From Myxococcales bacterium (GTDB lineage Bacteria; Myxococcota_A; Polyangia; Polyangiales; Polyangiaceae), in assembly GCA_023248785.1 (NCBI GenBank), contig JAHFDX010000100.1, forward strand, positions 1 to 9,706: a stretch of 9,706 bases of DNA, given 5' to 3'. The notes under the pieces are model-generated. The model had not been told where the DNA came from, did no database searches, and was given only the letters and a program-made list of their open reading frames with translations. Numbering within the stretch: position 1 is the first letter of the stretch; each line of letters starts with the position of its first letter. Positions 1-5,390 of this stretch are shown here, in pieces. A program made the translations under genes and the position numbers.

Positions 1-161
1 ACCTTGGAATCGCGGCCGGAGTTCGCTTCCTTGATTGCAACTACGATGACGTCGCCAACAGTCGCATAGCGACGGCGTGAGCCCCCTAGGACCTTGATGC
101 ACTGGACTTTTCGTGCGCCCGAGTTGTCAGCGACCTCGAGCATCGTTCGCATCTGAATCAT
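1..161 (-). CDS. rplN: 50S ribosomal protein L14, N-terminal part (cut by left edge)
   Basis: L14 is a universal large-subunit protein that binds 23S rRNA at the subunit interface. The visible 53 codons begin MIQMRTMLEVADNSGARKVQ and continue through the typical CIKVLGGSRRRYA and GDVIVVAIKEA stretches, the conserved N-terminal beta-barrel of L14. The ATG lies at 159-161 and is preceded by GAGGAG, inside the last codons of rpsQ, at normal Shine-Dalgarno spacing. The gap to the rpsQ stop is only 3 bases, so the two are probably translationally coupled. Gene order (rpsQ then rplN) is that of the standard S10/spc clusters. The C-terminal part lies outside the window. Confidence 0.96.
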   Translation of the reverse strand, partial: MIQMRTMLEVADNSGARKVQCIKVLGGSRRRYATVGDVIVVAIKEANSGRDSK

Positions 162-164
162 GGG

Positions 165-482
165 TCACTCCTCAACAAACTTCTTAATGAGCCTTGTCAC
201 AATGAAGCGCTTCTCGCGCGAGATCGGACGATGCTCTTGGATCTCGACTTCGTCGCCGATGCGAAACTGGTTCGTCTCGTCGTGTGCCTTGTAGCGGGTG
301 CGGCTACGAACATATTTGCCGTAAAGGCTATCTTTGCGGCCGGTGACGCACTCGACCACGACAGTCTTGTTCATCTTGTCGCGCACGACGCGGCCGGTCA
401 TCTTTCGGCGAAAGCCGTGGGCCTCGTTTGTGTTGCTCGCGTTGTTGGCAGCGCTCGCTTGAGTTGCTTGCTCGGTTGCCAT
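165..482 (-). CDS. rpsQ: 30S ribosomal protein S17 with Ala/Asn/Thr-rich N-terminal extension
   Basis: S17 is a primary 16S rRNA-binding protein with an OB fold. The core is clear: MTGRVVRDKMNKTVVVECV, then YGKYVRSRTRYKAHDE, then GDEVEIQEHRPISREKRF. The preferred start is the ATG at 480-482, which shares one base with the rpmC TGA stop and has AGGTGA about 6 bases upstream. A GTG one codon earlier (483-485) is possible but less likely. The protein is 105 aa against about 84 in E. coli; the excess is an N-terminal low-complexity stretch of about 25 residues rich in Ala, Asn and Thr before the first beta strand. Translation is probably coupled to rpmC. Confidence 0.96.
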   Translation of the reverse strand: MATEQATQASAANNASNTNEAHGFRRKMTGRVVRDKMNKTVVVECVTGRKDSLYGKYVRSRTRYKAHDETNQFRIGDEVEIQEHRPISREKRFIVTRLIKKFVEE

Positions 483-709
483 CACTTCACCTGCCTTGCA
501 CTGCTCGCACTTGCCTTGCGCTGGGCAAGGAGCGTGTTCACGCGCGCAATGTCGCGTCGCAAGTTGCGAAGCTGCGCGGTGTTGTCCAGTTGGTTCGTGT
601 AGTTCTTCATGCGCGTGTCGAAGAGTTGCCGGCGAAGCGATTGGCCAAGCTCACGCAATTCGAGCTCGTTCTTTTCTCGCAACTGGCCCTTTTGTTCTTT
701 GGCCTTCAT
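482..709 (-). CDS. rpmC: 50S ribosomal protein L29
   Basis: L29 is a small helical protein near the peptide exit tunnel that helps form the docking site for SRP and trigger factor. The 75-aa product has the expected two-helix layout: an N-terminal ELRELGQSLRRQLFDTRMK helix, a linker with NTAQLRNLRRDIARV, and a basic tail. It starts at the ATG 707-709, overlapping the rplP stop as ATGA, and its own TGA overlaps the rpsQ start. These overlaps are the usual tight packing of this operon. The size is slightly above the usual 63-70 aa because of a few extra residues at both ends. Confidence 0.95.
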   Translation of the reverse strand: MKAKEQKGQLREKNELELRELGQSLRRQLFDTRMKNYTNQLDNTAQLRNLRRDIARVNTLLAQRKASASSARQVK

Positions 710-1122
710 TCTGCAACTCCTCGAGCCAAGAATTTGTAACCGAGAGGGAGCTTATGACCGGCAAGACGAAACGCTTCGCGCGCGGTCTTTTCGTCGACTC
801 CGGCGAGTTCGTACATCACGCGACCTGGAAGAATGTCGGCTGCCCACTCTTCCACGCTGCCTTTGCCACCACCCATACGTACTTCGAGCGGCTTCCTCGT
901 GATCGGGCGATCAGGGAAAACTCGAATCCAGAGCTTGCCGAGGCGCTTTACGTGGCGCGTGATCGCCATACGTGCGGCTTCAATTTGTCGCGACGTAAGA
1001 CGTCCTGGTTCAACAGCTTGCATTGCGAAGTCGCCGAACGAGACGTCGGACCCACGATGGGCAACACCCTTGTTGTTGCCCTTCATGCGCTTTCGATACT
1101 TGGTTCGCTTTGGTGACAGCAT
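706..1122 (-). CDS. rplP: 50S ribosomal protein L16
   Basis: L16 sits near the A-site tRNA elbow and 5S rRNA and is needed for peptidyl-transferase centre assembly. The 138-aa product has the family's features in order: MLSPKRTKYRKRMKG at the N terminus, the TSRQIEAARMAITRHVKR region, the KLWIRVFPDRPITRKPLEVR segment, then MGGGKGSVEEW and a C-terminal AREAFRLAGHKLP helix. Arg82, in EVRMG, corresponds to the arginine hydroxylated in some bacteria; modification cannot be judged here. The ATG is at 1120-1122. It is separated from rpsC by 65 bases that carry a small tandem repeat, and overlaps rpmC downstream. Confidence 0.97.
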   Translation of the reverse strand: MLSPKRTKYRKRMKGNNKGVAHRGSDVSFGDFAMQAVEPGRLTSRQIEAARMAITRHVKRLGKLWIRVFPDRPITRKPLEVRMGGGKGSVEEWAADILPGRVMYELAGVDEKTAREAFRLAGHKLPLGYKFLARGVAE

Positions 1123-1157
1123 CGCTTGTTATCCCTATCGGTTGATCGGTTGGGCAG

Positions 1158-1184
1158 GGCATGCCAGGCATGCCAGGCATGCCA
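1158..1184. repeat. three perfect 9-bp tandem repeats in the rpsC-rplP spacer
   Basis: The 9-mer GGCATGCCA occurs three times in a row without mismatch, just 3' of the rpsC stop. Each unit contains the palindrome GGCATGCC. The unit is noncoding on the operon strand. It may be a simple slippage repeat; no terminator-like T run follows it. Confidence 0.9.
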
Positions 1185-1187
1185 GAA

Positions 1188-1892
1188 TTACGCGCCCGCG
1201 ATCGGCTGGCGACGGTTGCGGCGCTGAAGCACCTCGCCCTTGAAAATCCAGACTTTGACGCCGATGATTCCGTACTTCGTGCGAGCCTCGGCGAGGCCAA
1301 ATTCGATATCGGCGCGCAGCGTGTGAAGTGGAACGCGGCCTTCGCGGTAGGTTTCAACGCGGCTCATTTCGGCGCCGCCGAGGCGACCCGAGCATCGAAT
1401 ACGAATACCCTTCGCGCCGAACTTCATCGACGTGGAGAGCGCTTTCTTCATCGCGCGACGGAAAGCCACACGGCGTTCGAGTTGCGTTGCGATGTTTTCA
1501 GCGACGAGCTGCGCCACCGTCTCGGCCTTGCGCACTTCCTGAACGTCGATGAACACTTCGTTTTGCGTGAACGATTGGACACCTGCAAACGGTTCCTCGC
1601 CGCGCTTCTTGTAGTCAACGAGGTTTCCACCCTTGAGCACTTCGATGCCGCGACCACCCTTGCCAATGACCATGCCCGGGCGCGCTGTGTAGACGACCAC
1701 GCGGCACTTGTTGGCGGCACGTTCGACTTCGATGGACGCGATGTTCGCGTTCATCAAGTACACCTTGACGGCGCGCTTGATGCGAATGTCCTCGTGGAGC
1801 CATTTGGCGTACGCCTTGTCCTCGAACCACTTCGAGTTCCAGGTCTTGATGACGCCGAGTCGAAACCCGTATGGATGAACTTTTTGACCCAT
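1188..1892 (-). CDS. rpsC: 30S ribosomal protein S3 with an expanded KH-domain loop
   Basis: S3 binds 16S rRNA in the 30S head and lines the mRNA entry channel. The 234-aa product starts MGQKVHPYGFRLGVIKTWNS, carries a type 2 KH domain with the GXXG motif GKGG at residues 77-80, and has the C-terminal S3 domain with LERRVAFRRAMKKA, SGRLGGAEMSRVE and GRVPLHTLRADIE. The reading frame stays open upstream, but the ATG at 1890-1892 gives the canonical N terminus and has GGAG about 9-10 bases before it. Compared with family members recalled from memory, about 15 extra residues lie between IEVLK and TQNEVFIDV, roughly residues 87-104. The stop is TAA. It sits 50 bases after rplV. Confidence 0.96.
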   Translation of the reverse strand: MGQKVHPYGFRLGVIKTWNSKWFEDKAYAKWLHEDIRIKRAVKVYLMNANIASIEVERAANKCRVVVYTARPGMVIGKGGRGIEVLKGGNLVDYKKRGEEPFAGVQSFTQNEVFIDVQEVRKAETVAQLVAENIATQLERRVAFRRAMKKALSTSMKFGAKGIRIRCSGRLGGAEMSRVETYREGRVPLHTLRADIEFGLAEARTKYGIIGVKVWIFKGEVLQRRNRRQPIAGA

Positions 1893-1910
1893 TCGACTTA
1901 TCTCCAGCCG

Positions 1911-1940
1911 CGCAACGCGGGACAATGCGGGGCAATGCGG
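1911..1940. repeat. three degenerate 10-bp tandem repeats in the rplV-rpsC spacer
   Basis: CGCAACGCGG, GACAATGCGG and GGCAATGCGG follow one another directly, sharing AA.GCGG. They lie between the rplV stop and the rpsC Shine-Dalgarno. Like the 9-bp array between rpsC and rplP, they occupy an otherwise featureless spacer of the operon. Confidence 0.75.
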
Positions 1941-1942
1941 AA

Positions 1943-2287
1943 CTAGCTGCGCTCTCCAAGAATGATGGTGATGTGGCTTGAACCCTTTTGAATGCGCGTG
2001 GCCCGGCCCATCGCGCGGGGTCGCCACCGTCGAAGGTTCTTGTTGGGAGCCTTGTCGACGTACGCCGTCTCGATAAAGAGGGCATCGAGGTTGACGCCTG
2101 GGCTCGACACACGGGCATTCGCCACGGCGCTTTCGACAAGTTTCTTGACGATTGGGGCTGCCGCTTTGCGAGTGAATTCGAGCAGCTGGAGCGCTTCGCC
2201 CGCTTGTTTTCCTCGAACCAGGTTGATTACCATTCTCGCCTTGCGGGGACTAATCCGCGTAAAGCGAGCCATCGCCTTGCTAACCAT
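1943..2287 (-). CDS. rplV: 50S ribosomal protein L22
   Basis: L22 is an early 23S rRNA-binding protein whose long beta hairpin lines the peptide exit tunnel and influences macrolide sensitivity. The 114-aa product contains the family features in order: RISPRKARMVINLVRGK, the helix with ALQLLEFTRKAAAPIVKKLV, then ESAVANAR, and the extended hairpin RWRPRAMGRATRIQKGSSH before ITIIL. The ATG is at 2285-2287 with GAGG about 9 bases upstream. The stop is TAG. It is the first gene of the cluster seen here: rpsS and the rest of the S10 operon, which normally precede it, are absent, so it must be expressed from a promoter in the preceding noncoding DNA. Confidence 0.96.
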   Translation of the reverse strand: MVSKAMARFTRISPRKARMVINLVRGKQAGEALQLLEFTRKAAAPIVKKLVESAVANARVSSPGVNLDALFIETAYVDKAPNKNLRRWRPRAMGRATRIQKGSSHITIILGERS

Positions 2288-2581
2288 TGATTGACCTCTT
2301 CGGCTGCGTCGTACCTACACGGTCCGGGAAATCCGGGTGAAGGCCGTTACGGTTGCCTAGTTGAACGGGGTTTTTGGCCCAGTCCAACGTGGGGGCGCGG
2401 GTATTACATGGGGGGGCATTCGCCGCAAGAGGGATTTGTGGAGGGTGTGAAGGGCGGGCTTGAATGGCTGAGCTCCGCTTGCGGAACATGATCGAAAGAC
2501 AAGCCTTTACTTTGATCGATTTGCGCCCTAATGCGACGGGCGAACGGGCAGCCTGAAGAGGAAGACGTGAGCCTCTCAGCC
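2288..2581. other. noncoding junction between the ribosomal cluster and accessory DNA
   Basis: No coding region can be supported on either strand here. The open frames present have no family resemblance and no convincing ribosome binding site. The stretch must hold the promoter for rplV on the minus strand. The best match I find there is TTGGAC (complement of 2382-2387) followed after 17 bases by TCAACT, which is weak. G-rich runs at about 2390-2417 are notable. No tRNA, integrase, attachment site or IS end is visible that would explain the break in the S10 operon. Confidence 0.55.
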
Positions 2582-3761
2582 ATGAAACACTCTCTACGTT
2601 CTTACCATCATTTTTCTTGCCAGTTGCACAACCAGCCATGAGCAGCTCGGCCTTCCCGATCCGATAAACCCTGGTGGGAATAATGGTGACGACGGCGGCG
2701 GTACGCTCGGCCTTCGCGCGTTCGTGACGACCGCAACGTTTTCTGGAGACCTGGTCGGAGCCGCGGGGGGCAACAAGAGCGGTCATGATGCAGCGGACCA
2801 ACTGTGTGGCGTCGCCGCGCGTGGAGCGGGGTTGGATGGCCCCTGGGTCGCGTATCTCTCCTCCGGTGCTGATTCCGCCCTCGCACACGTCGTAGATAAC
2901 GGGCCTTTCTACGCGGTGGACTGGGCGACCAAGGTCTACGAAAACAAGGCCGCCGTTGGAGGACGGGGCCTTGTCGAAGTCCCCGACGAGCGCGGGAGCA
3001 AACCCATCGATATCTCCACGGGGAAAGACTAGTTCGGCAAAATCGTATCGTCGATAGCTATCGCGAGCTTCTGGACCGGGTCGACTCCCGCGGGGGCGAT
3101 CGGCGCCACCTGCAAAGATTGGCCGTCATCGAGCCTCTGCGACGATGGCGCAGACGCCTCCTATTTGGGTGCGGACTCATTTGTCCTTGCGTGCTCGCAG
3201 AAGCACCATCTCCTTTGTCTCGAACAACACGAGAAACGCGCAGGCCGCGCCACCAAACGGGTTTTTATCACGCGAAAAACGTTTGGTCCTCGGTTCGCGT
3301 CGGGCAATATCTCGGCACTCGAGGGTGCTGACGCCCGTTGCGCCGAGGCAGCAACCGATGGCGGCCTGAAGGGAACGTTCCAAGCGTGGCTCTCGAGCAA
3401 AGTTGGAGACTCGCTCGTGCGAGCTGGCGATCGACTGTCCGAAGCACGCTACGTTCGGCTCGACGGAAAAATCGTCTTCGAATCACTCGCGCAACTCACG
3501 GCCGGCCCCACGAATGCGATCAACGTGACCGAGCTCGGCGAGCCGAGCCCAAACTACTCAACGATTGGCGTTTGGAGCGGCACGCTAACGAACGGAACGC
3601 CATCGCCAGACTACCGATGCCGCGACTGGTCCTCCGAGGCTCACGAAGACGCGGGTCTGCTCGGCAATGCCGGAAACATTGCAGCCGGATCTGGCAACTG
3701 GACGAACGACGCCACCGTTCGCTGCACTGGTAGGAATAGGCTCTACTGCTTCGAGAAATAG
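2582..3761 (+). pseudogene. two-domain DUF1554-type surface lipoprotein, broken by a frameshift and an amber stop
   Basis: The gene encodes a probable surface lipoprotein with two tandem DUF1554 domains, a family of unknown function common in Leptospira and Myxococcota and thought to have a C-type-lectin-like fold. Reading starts at ATG 2582, with an upstream GTG at 2567 behind AGAGGA as an alternative. The hydrophobic stretch and lipobox (LYVLTIIFLASC) lie in another frame, so one base is gained or two lost near the A run at 2585-2587. A GGNNGDDGGG linker follows. Domain 1 runs from FVTTATFSGDL (2721) to HHLLCLEQ (about 3225) and is interrupted by an in-frame TAG at 3030-3032. Domain 2 runs from KRVFITRKTF (about 3255) through YVRLDGKIV, VWSGTLTNG and RCRDWS to NRLYCFEK. 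The same frame resumes after the TAG, so the two open parts are one gene. The second half could start only at a poor TTG (3165). It is probably inactive. Confidence 0.8.
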
Positions 3762-3861
3762 GCGCGATCCGATCGAAGTTGCCCGCTCCGGTTTCGCGAA
3801 TTCTCTGGGGACACGGCTCCGGCGGCGCCGCATCCACCGAGGCGACACGTGGGTTAGCGGC

Positions 3862-3890
3862 TTGCACCAAGCCTACGATGTAGTTACAAT
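3862..3890 (+). promoter_or_regulatory. sigma-70-like promoter of brnTA
   Basis: TTGCAC at 3862-3867 and TACAAT at 3885-3890 are separated by exactly 17 bases, a strong match to the vegetative consensus. Transcription would begin near 3897-3898, only about 15 bases before the conserved FEWD codons of BrnT, so the messenger would be nearly leaderless. Confidence 0.65.
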
Positions 3891-3894
3891 GTAA
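3879..3894 (+). promoter_or_regulatory. overlapping inverted repeats over the brnTA -10 box (probable BrnA operator)
   Basis: Two palindromes overlap: TGTA-GT-TACA at 3879-3888 and TTACA-A-TGTAA at 3884-3894. Together they give three TGTA/TACA half-sites covering the -10 hexamer. BrnA is a ribbon-helix-helix DNA-binding antitoxin, and BrnTA operons are known to be autorepressed. Occupancy here would block RNA polymerase. The assignment to BrnA is inferred from position and symmetry. Confidence 0.55.
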
Positions 3895-4194
3895 TTTGTC
3901 TCTGATCCCAGGTTCGAATGGGACGCCCGAAAATCCAACGCAAATCGGCTGAAACAGGGCGTCTCTTTCGAGGAAGCCAAATCCATCTTTTTCGATGAGA
4001 ACGCGCTGCTTGTCGACGATCCGGATCACTCCTCGAACGAAGATCGATTTGTCATGCTCGGCTTAAGTGCTCACCTCCGCATACTCGTCGTTTGCCCCTG
4101 CTATCGGCGCGACGGCGCTGTCATCAGGATCATTTCCGCACGCAAAGCGAAACGTTCTGAAAAAGTTACCTACTGGAAAGGCGCCACCCGATGA
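3895..4194 (+). CDS. brnT: BrnT-family ribonuclease toxin, start codon missing or disrupted
   Basis: BrnT toxins are RelE-like ribonucleases that stop translation and are neutralised by BrnA. The frame reads SDPRFEWDARKSNANRLKQG, then VSFEEAKSIFFDENALLVDD, DPDHSSNEDRFVMLGLS, and RIISARKAKRSEK. FEWD.RK at the N terminus, GVSFEEA and RIISARKA are the family hallmarks. The TGA overlaps the brnA ATG as ATGA, as is usual in brnTA operons. The oddity is the start: no ATG, GTG or TTG lies in frame before FEWD. The only upstream ATG (3889-3891) is followed at once by TAA (3892-3894), and GTC at 3898 lies where a leaderless GTG would be expected from the promoter. The coordinates given are the open frame after that TAA. 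The gene may have lost its start by a point mutation; the remaining body of about 93 codons is undamaged. Confidence 0.75.
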   Translation, partial: FVSDPRFEWDARKSNANRLKQGVSFEEAKSIFFDENALLVDDPDHSSNEDRFVMLGLSAHLRILVVCPCYRRDGAVIRIISARKAKRSEKVTYWKGATR

Positions 4195-4415
4195 GAACGC
4201 CGTACCAATTCTCGAAAGCTCGTCGCAATCCATACGCGAAGCGATTGAAGAAGCAGGTCACCATCCGGCTCGACGAGCCTACTCTCGCGTACTTCAAGGA
4301 GCTCGCGGAGCGTGTGGGGATGCCCTACCAGTCGCTCATCAACATGTACCTGCGAGACTGCGCGGAGCATCGGAAGGAGCTGCGTCTGCAGTGGCGCCCC
4401 GGCAACGCGGCGTAA
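4191..4415 (+). CDS. brnA: BrnA-family ribbon-helix-helix antitoxin
   Basis: BrnA binds and neutralises BrnT and represses the operon through its DNA-binding domain. The 74-aa product has a basic N terminus, then KKQVTIRLDEPTLAYFKELA, the beta strand and first helix of a ribbon-helix-helix fold. This is followed by GMPYQSLINMYLRDCAEHRK and ELRLQW, the typical C-terminal end of this antitoxin group. The ATG overlaps the brnT TGA by ATGA, so the two are translationally coupled. There is no sign of damage. The last 65 bases (4352-4416) recur at about 90% identity at 7887-7951 and 9291-9355. A hairpin and a palindrome follow downstream. Confidence 0.88.
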   Translation: MRTPYQFSKARRNPYAKRLKKQVTIRLDEPTLAYFKELAERVGMPYQSLINMYLRDCAEHRKELRLQWRPGNAA

Positions 4416-4434
4416 CTGCACGCGATGGATGCCC

Positions 4435-4459
4435 CGAGCGACTGACTCGATGTCGCTCG
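4435..4459 (+). terminator. hairpin downstream of brnA, possible weak terminator
   Basis: CGAGCGAC (4435-4442) and GTCGCTCG (4452-4459) form a perfect 8-bp stem with a 9-base loop, 20 bases after the brnA stop. Only TTGATAT follows, with no U run, so it is at best a weak intrinsic terminator or an RNA-stabilising hairpin. Confidence 0.4.
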
Positions 4460-4460
4460 T

Positions 4461-4475
4461 TGATATCCGATATCA
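4461..4475. promoter_or_regulatory. 15-bp perfect palindrome with single-base centre
   Basis: TGATATC-C-GATATCA is a perfect 7-1-7 inverted repeat directly after the brnA hairpin. Its short centre and A/T core suit a protein-binding operator better than an RNA hairpin. What binds it is unknown. Confidence 0.4.
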
Positions 4476-4549
4476 CAAGGACGCACGTGCAGTTCGTTGC
4501 ATTGCGTTCGTGCGGACGTGACACTCCGTTGCAATGCAGCCAATGCCCG

Positions 4550-4753
4550 ATGAAGCGCCGTCCTCCCGGTAAGACCCCAAAAGGTCGGGACGTCGGATTC
4601 GGGTGTGGATGTTTGGGTCTGTTGATGATGGGAAGCGGTGCGCTTGTTTTCGTGCTTCTCGCCACGCGCATCTTCAAAAAGATGTTTCACCTCAGGCTCA
4701 AGCAAGCCGAAGCGCTGGCAGTCCTTTCGCTCGCGGATATTGGCGCTGGATTC
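4550..4753 (+). CDS. possible small membrane protein, 3' end unclear
   Basis: From ATG 4550 the frame reads MKRRPPGKTPKGRDVGFG, then a hydrophobic segment of about 20 residues (LGLLMMGSGALVFVLLATRI) and a positively charged FKKMFHLRLKQ. This is the pattern of a single-pass inner-membrane protein with a basic cytoplasmic N terminus. No clear ribosome binding site precedes the ATG. There is no stop before the frame runs into the antisense of the convergent Cys-rich gene at 4752; it stays open to 5065, which is likely chance. Either the gene has lost its own 3' end or the open frame is fortuitous. I do not recognise a family. The end given is arbitrary. Confidence 0.25.
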
Positions 4754-5256
4754 ACTGAGCGACGCACTGGCCGCTGGAGCACACTGCGGTCTTGCTCATG
4801 CACGGATCCGCGAAGCAGCGAACTCCGGGGCCGCTGCACGCAGCGACGTTCTCGGTGGGCGCGAGCGCACGGCAGTCGCAACCGGTGCAGTAGTCTGCCT
4901 CAAGGCGACAATCTGCGTTGGTGGTGCACTCGGAAGCGGGTGCGTCAGGCACGCATTTACAGACGCCGGGGGTGTTGTCGTAGTGGTAGCCAAGGATGCA
5001 AAGAAATGAGGCGGTCGGACACGCCTTCGTGTTTGGAACACACGAAGCCCTGTGATGCTTGGTGACGCAATGGGTCCCGGACGCGCAGCGAACGGTGGCG
5101 CACGTGACAAGAGCCTCGTTGTCCGAATCAACCGCCTCGTCCGCCGGCGCGTTGGTCGACGAAGGGTGTTGTCCGTGAGGCCTCAGCTGCGGCCGAAACG
5201 GATACAACGAAGAGCGCCGCGAATCCGAAGGATAGATACGGTAGCGCGATGCGCAT
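4752..5256 (-). pseudogene. secreted Cys-rich protein, signal peptide and mature part in different frames
   Basis: The mature part, open from about 5207 to the TGA at 4752-4754, has 18 cysteines in motifs such as CATVRCASGTHC, ECTTNADC, DYCTGCDC and AACSGPGVRC. This resembles the small disulphide-rich exported proteins frequent in Myxococcota; the function is unknown. Its own frame begins with an unlikely leader. In the adjacent frame an ATG at 5254-5256, behind GAGGT at good spacing, encodes a textbook signal peptide, MRIALPYLSFGFAALFVVSV, followed by SAAAEA as a cleavage site. Removing one C from the CCC at 5164-5166 joins the two as TTPSSTNAPADEA. The gene is therefore either inactivated by a one-base insertion or misassembled. 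The ATG at 5205-5207 is the alternative start if the leader is dismissed. Confidence 0.7.
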
Positions 5257-5288
5257 TCATGACCTCGTCGCCTTCGTGCAGATCAGGG

Positions 5289-5304
5289 GGTTAGCGCGCT
5301 AACC
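5289..5304. promoter_or_regulatory. 16-bp perfect palindrome upstream of the Cys-rich gene
   Basis: GGTTAGCGCGCTAACC is a perfect inverted repeat without a loop, ending about 33 bases before the ATG of the Cys-rich gene on the minus strand. The position suits an operator near its promoter. I cannot assign clear -35 and -10 boxes. Confidence 0.45.
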
Positions 5305-5356
5305 GGCGAGGGGTTACGTGTATTCCTGGTCACTGGCTGCCGCGCGCCAGGTCAGT

Positions 5357-5374
5357 GGCGCGAAAATCCGCGCC
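5357..5374 (-). terminator. GC hairpin after the beta-propeller gene
   Basis: GGCGCG and CGCGCC form a perfect 6-bp stem with a 6-base loop, starting 16 bases beyond the propeller stop codon. A second looser inverted repeat (CTGGC/GCCAG) follows near 5334-5350. No U run is present, so intrinsic termination is uncertain. Confidence 0.35.
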
Positions 5375-5390
5375 GCGAGGGAACGCGCGA

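Noticed and set aside
496..1116. Plus-strand frames over the ribosomal genes (for example 206 codons)
   Set aside because: They are antisense shadows of rpmC and rplP with no independent support.
1161..1946. 261-codon open frame antisense to rpsC
   Set aside because: It is the complementary-strand shadow of rpsC; its MPGMPGMP start is just the 9-bp tandem repeat.
2280..2888. Long open frame of 202 codons on the minus strand upstream of rplV
   Set aside because: It has no family resemblance, lacks a ribosome binding site, runs antisense to the DUF1554 signal peptide and linker, and its composition looks like a shadow frame. It is not rpsS.
3030..3032. TAG as a recoded sense codon (stop-codon reassignment)
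   Set aside because: rplV and vapC end in TAG and brnT is interrupted by TAA, so both codons act as ordinary stops here. Gene decay or sequence error is simpler.
4067..5065. 332-codon open frame on the plus strand
   Set aside because: It crosses brnT, brnA and the antisense of the Cys-rich gene in a wrong frame. Only its internal part from 4550 has protein-like character, and that is listed separately with low confidence.
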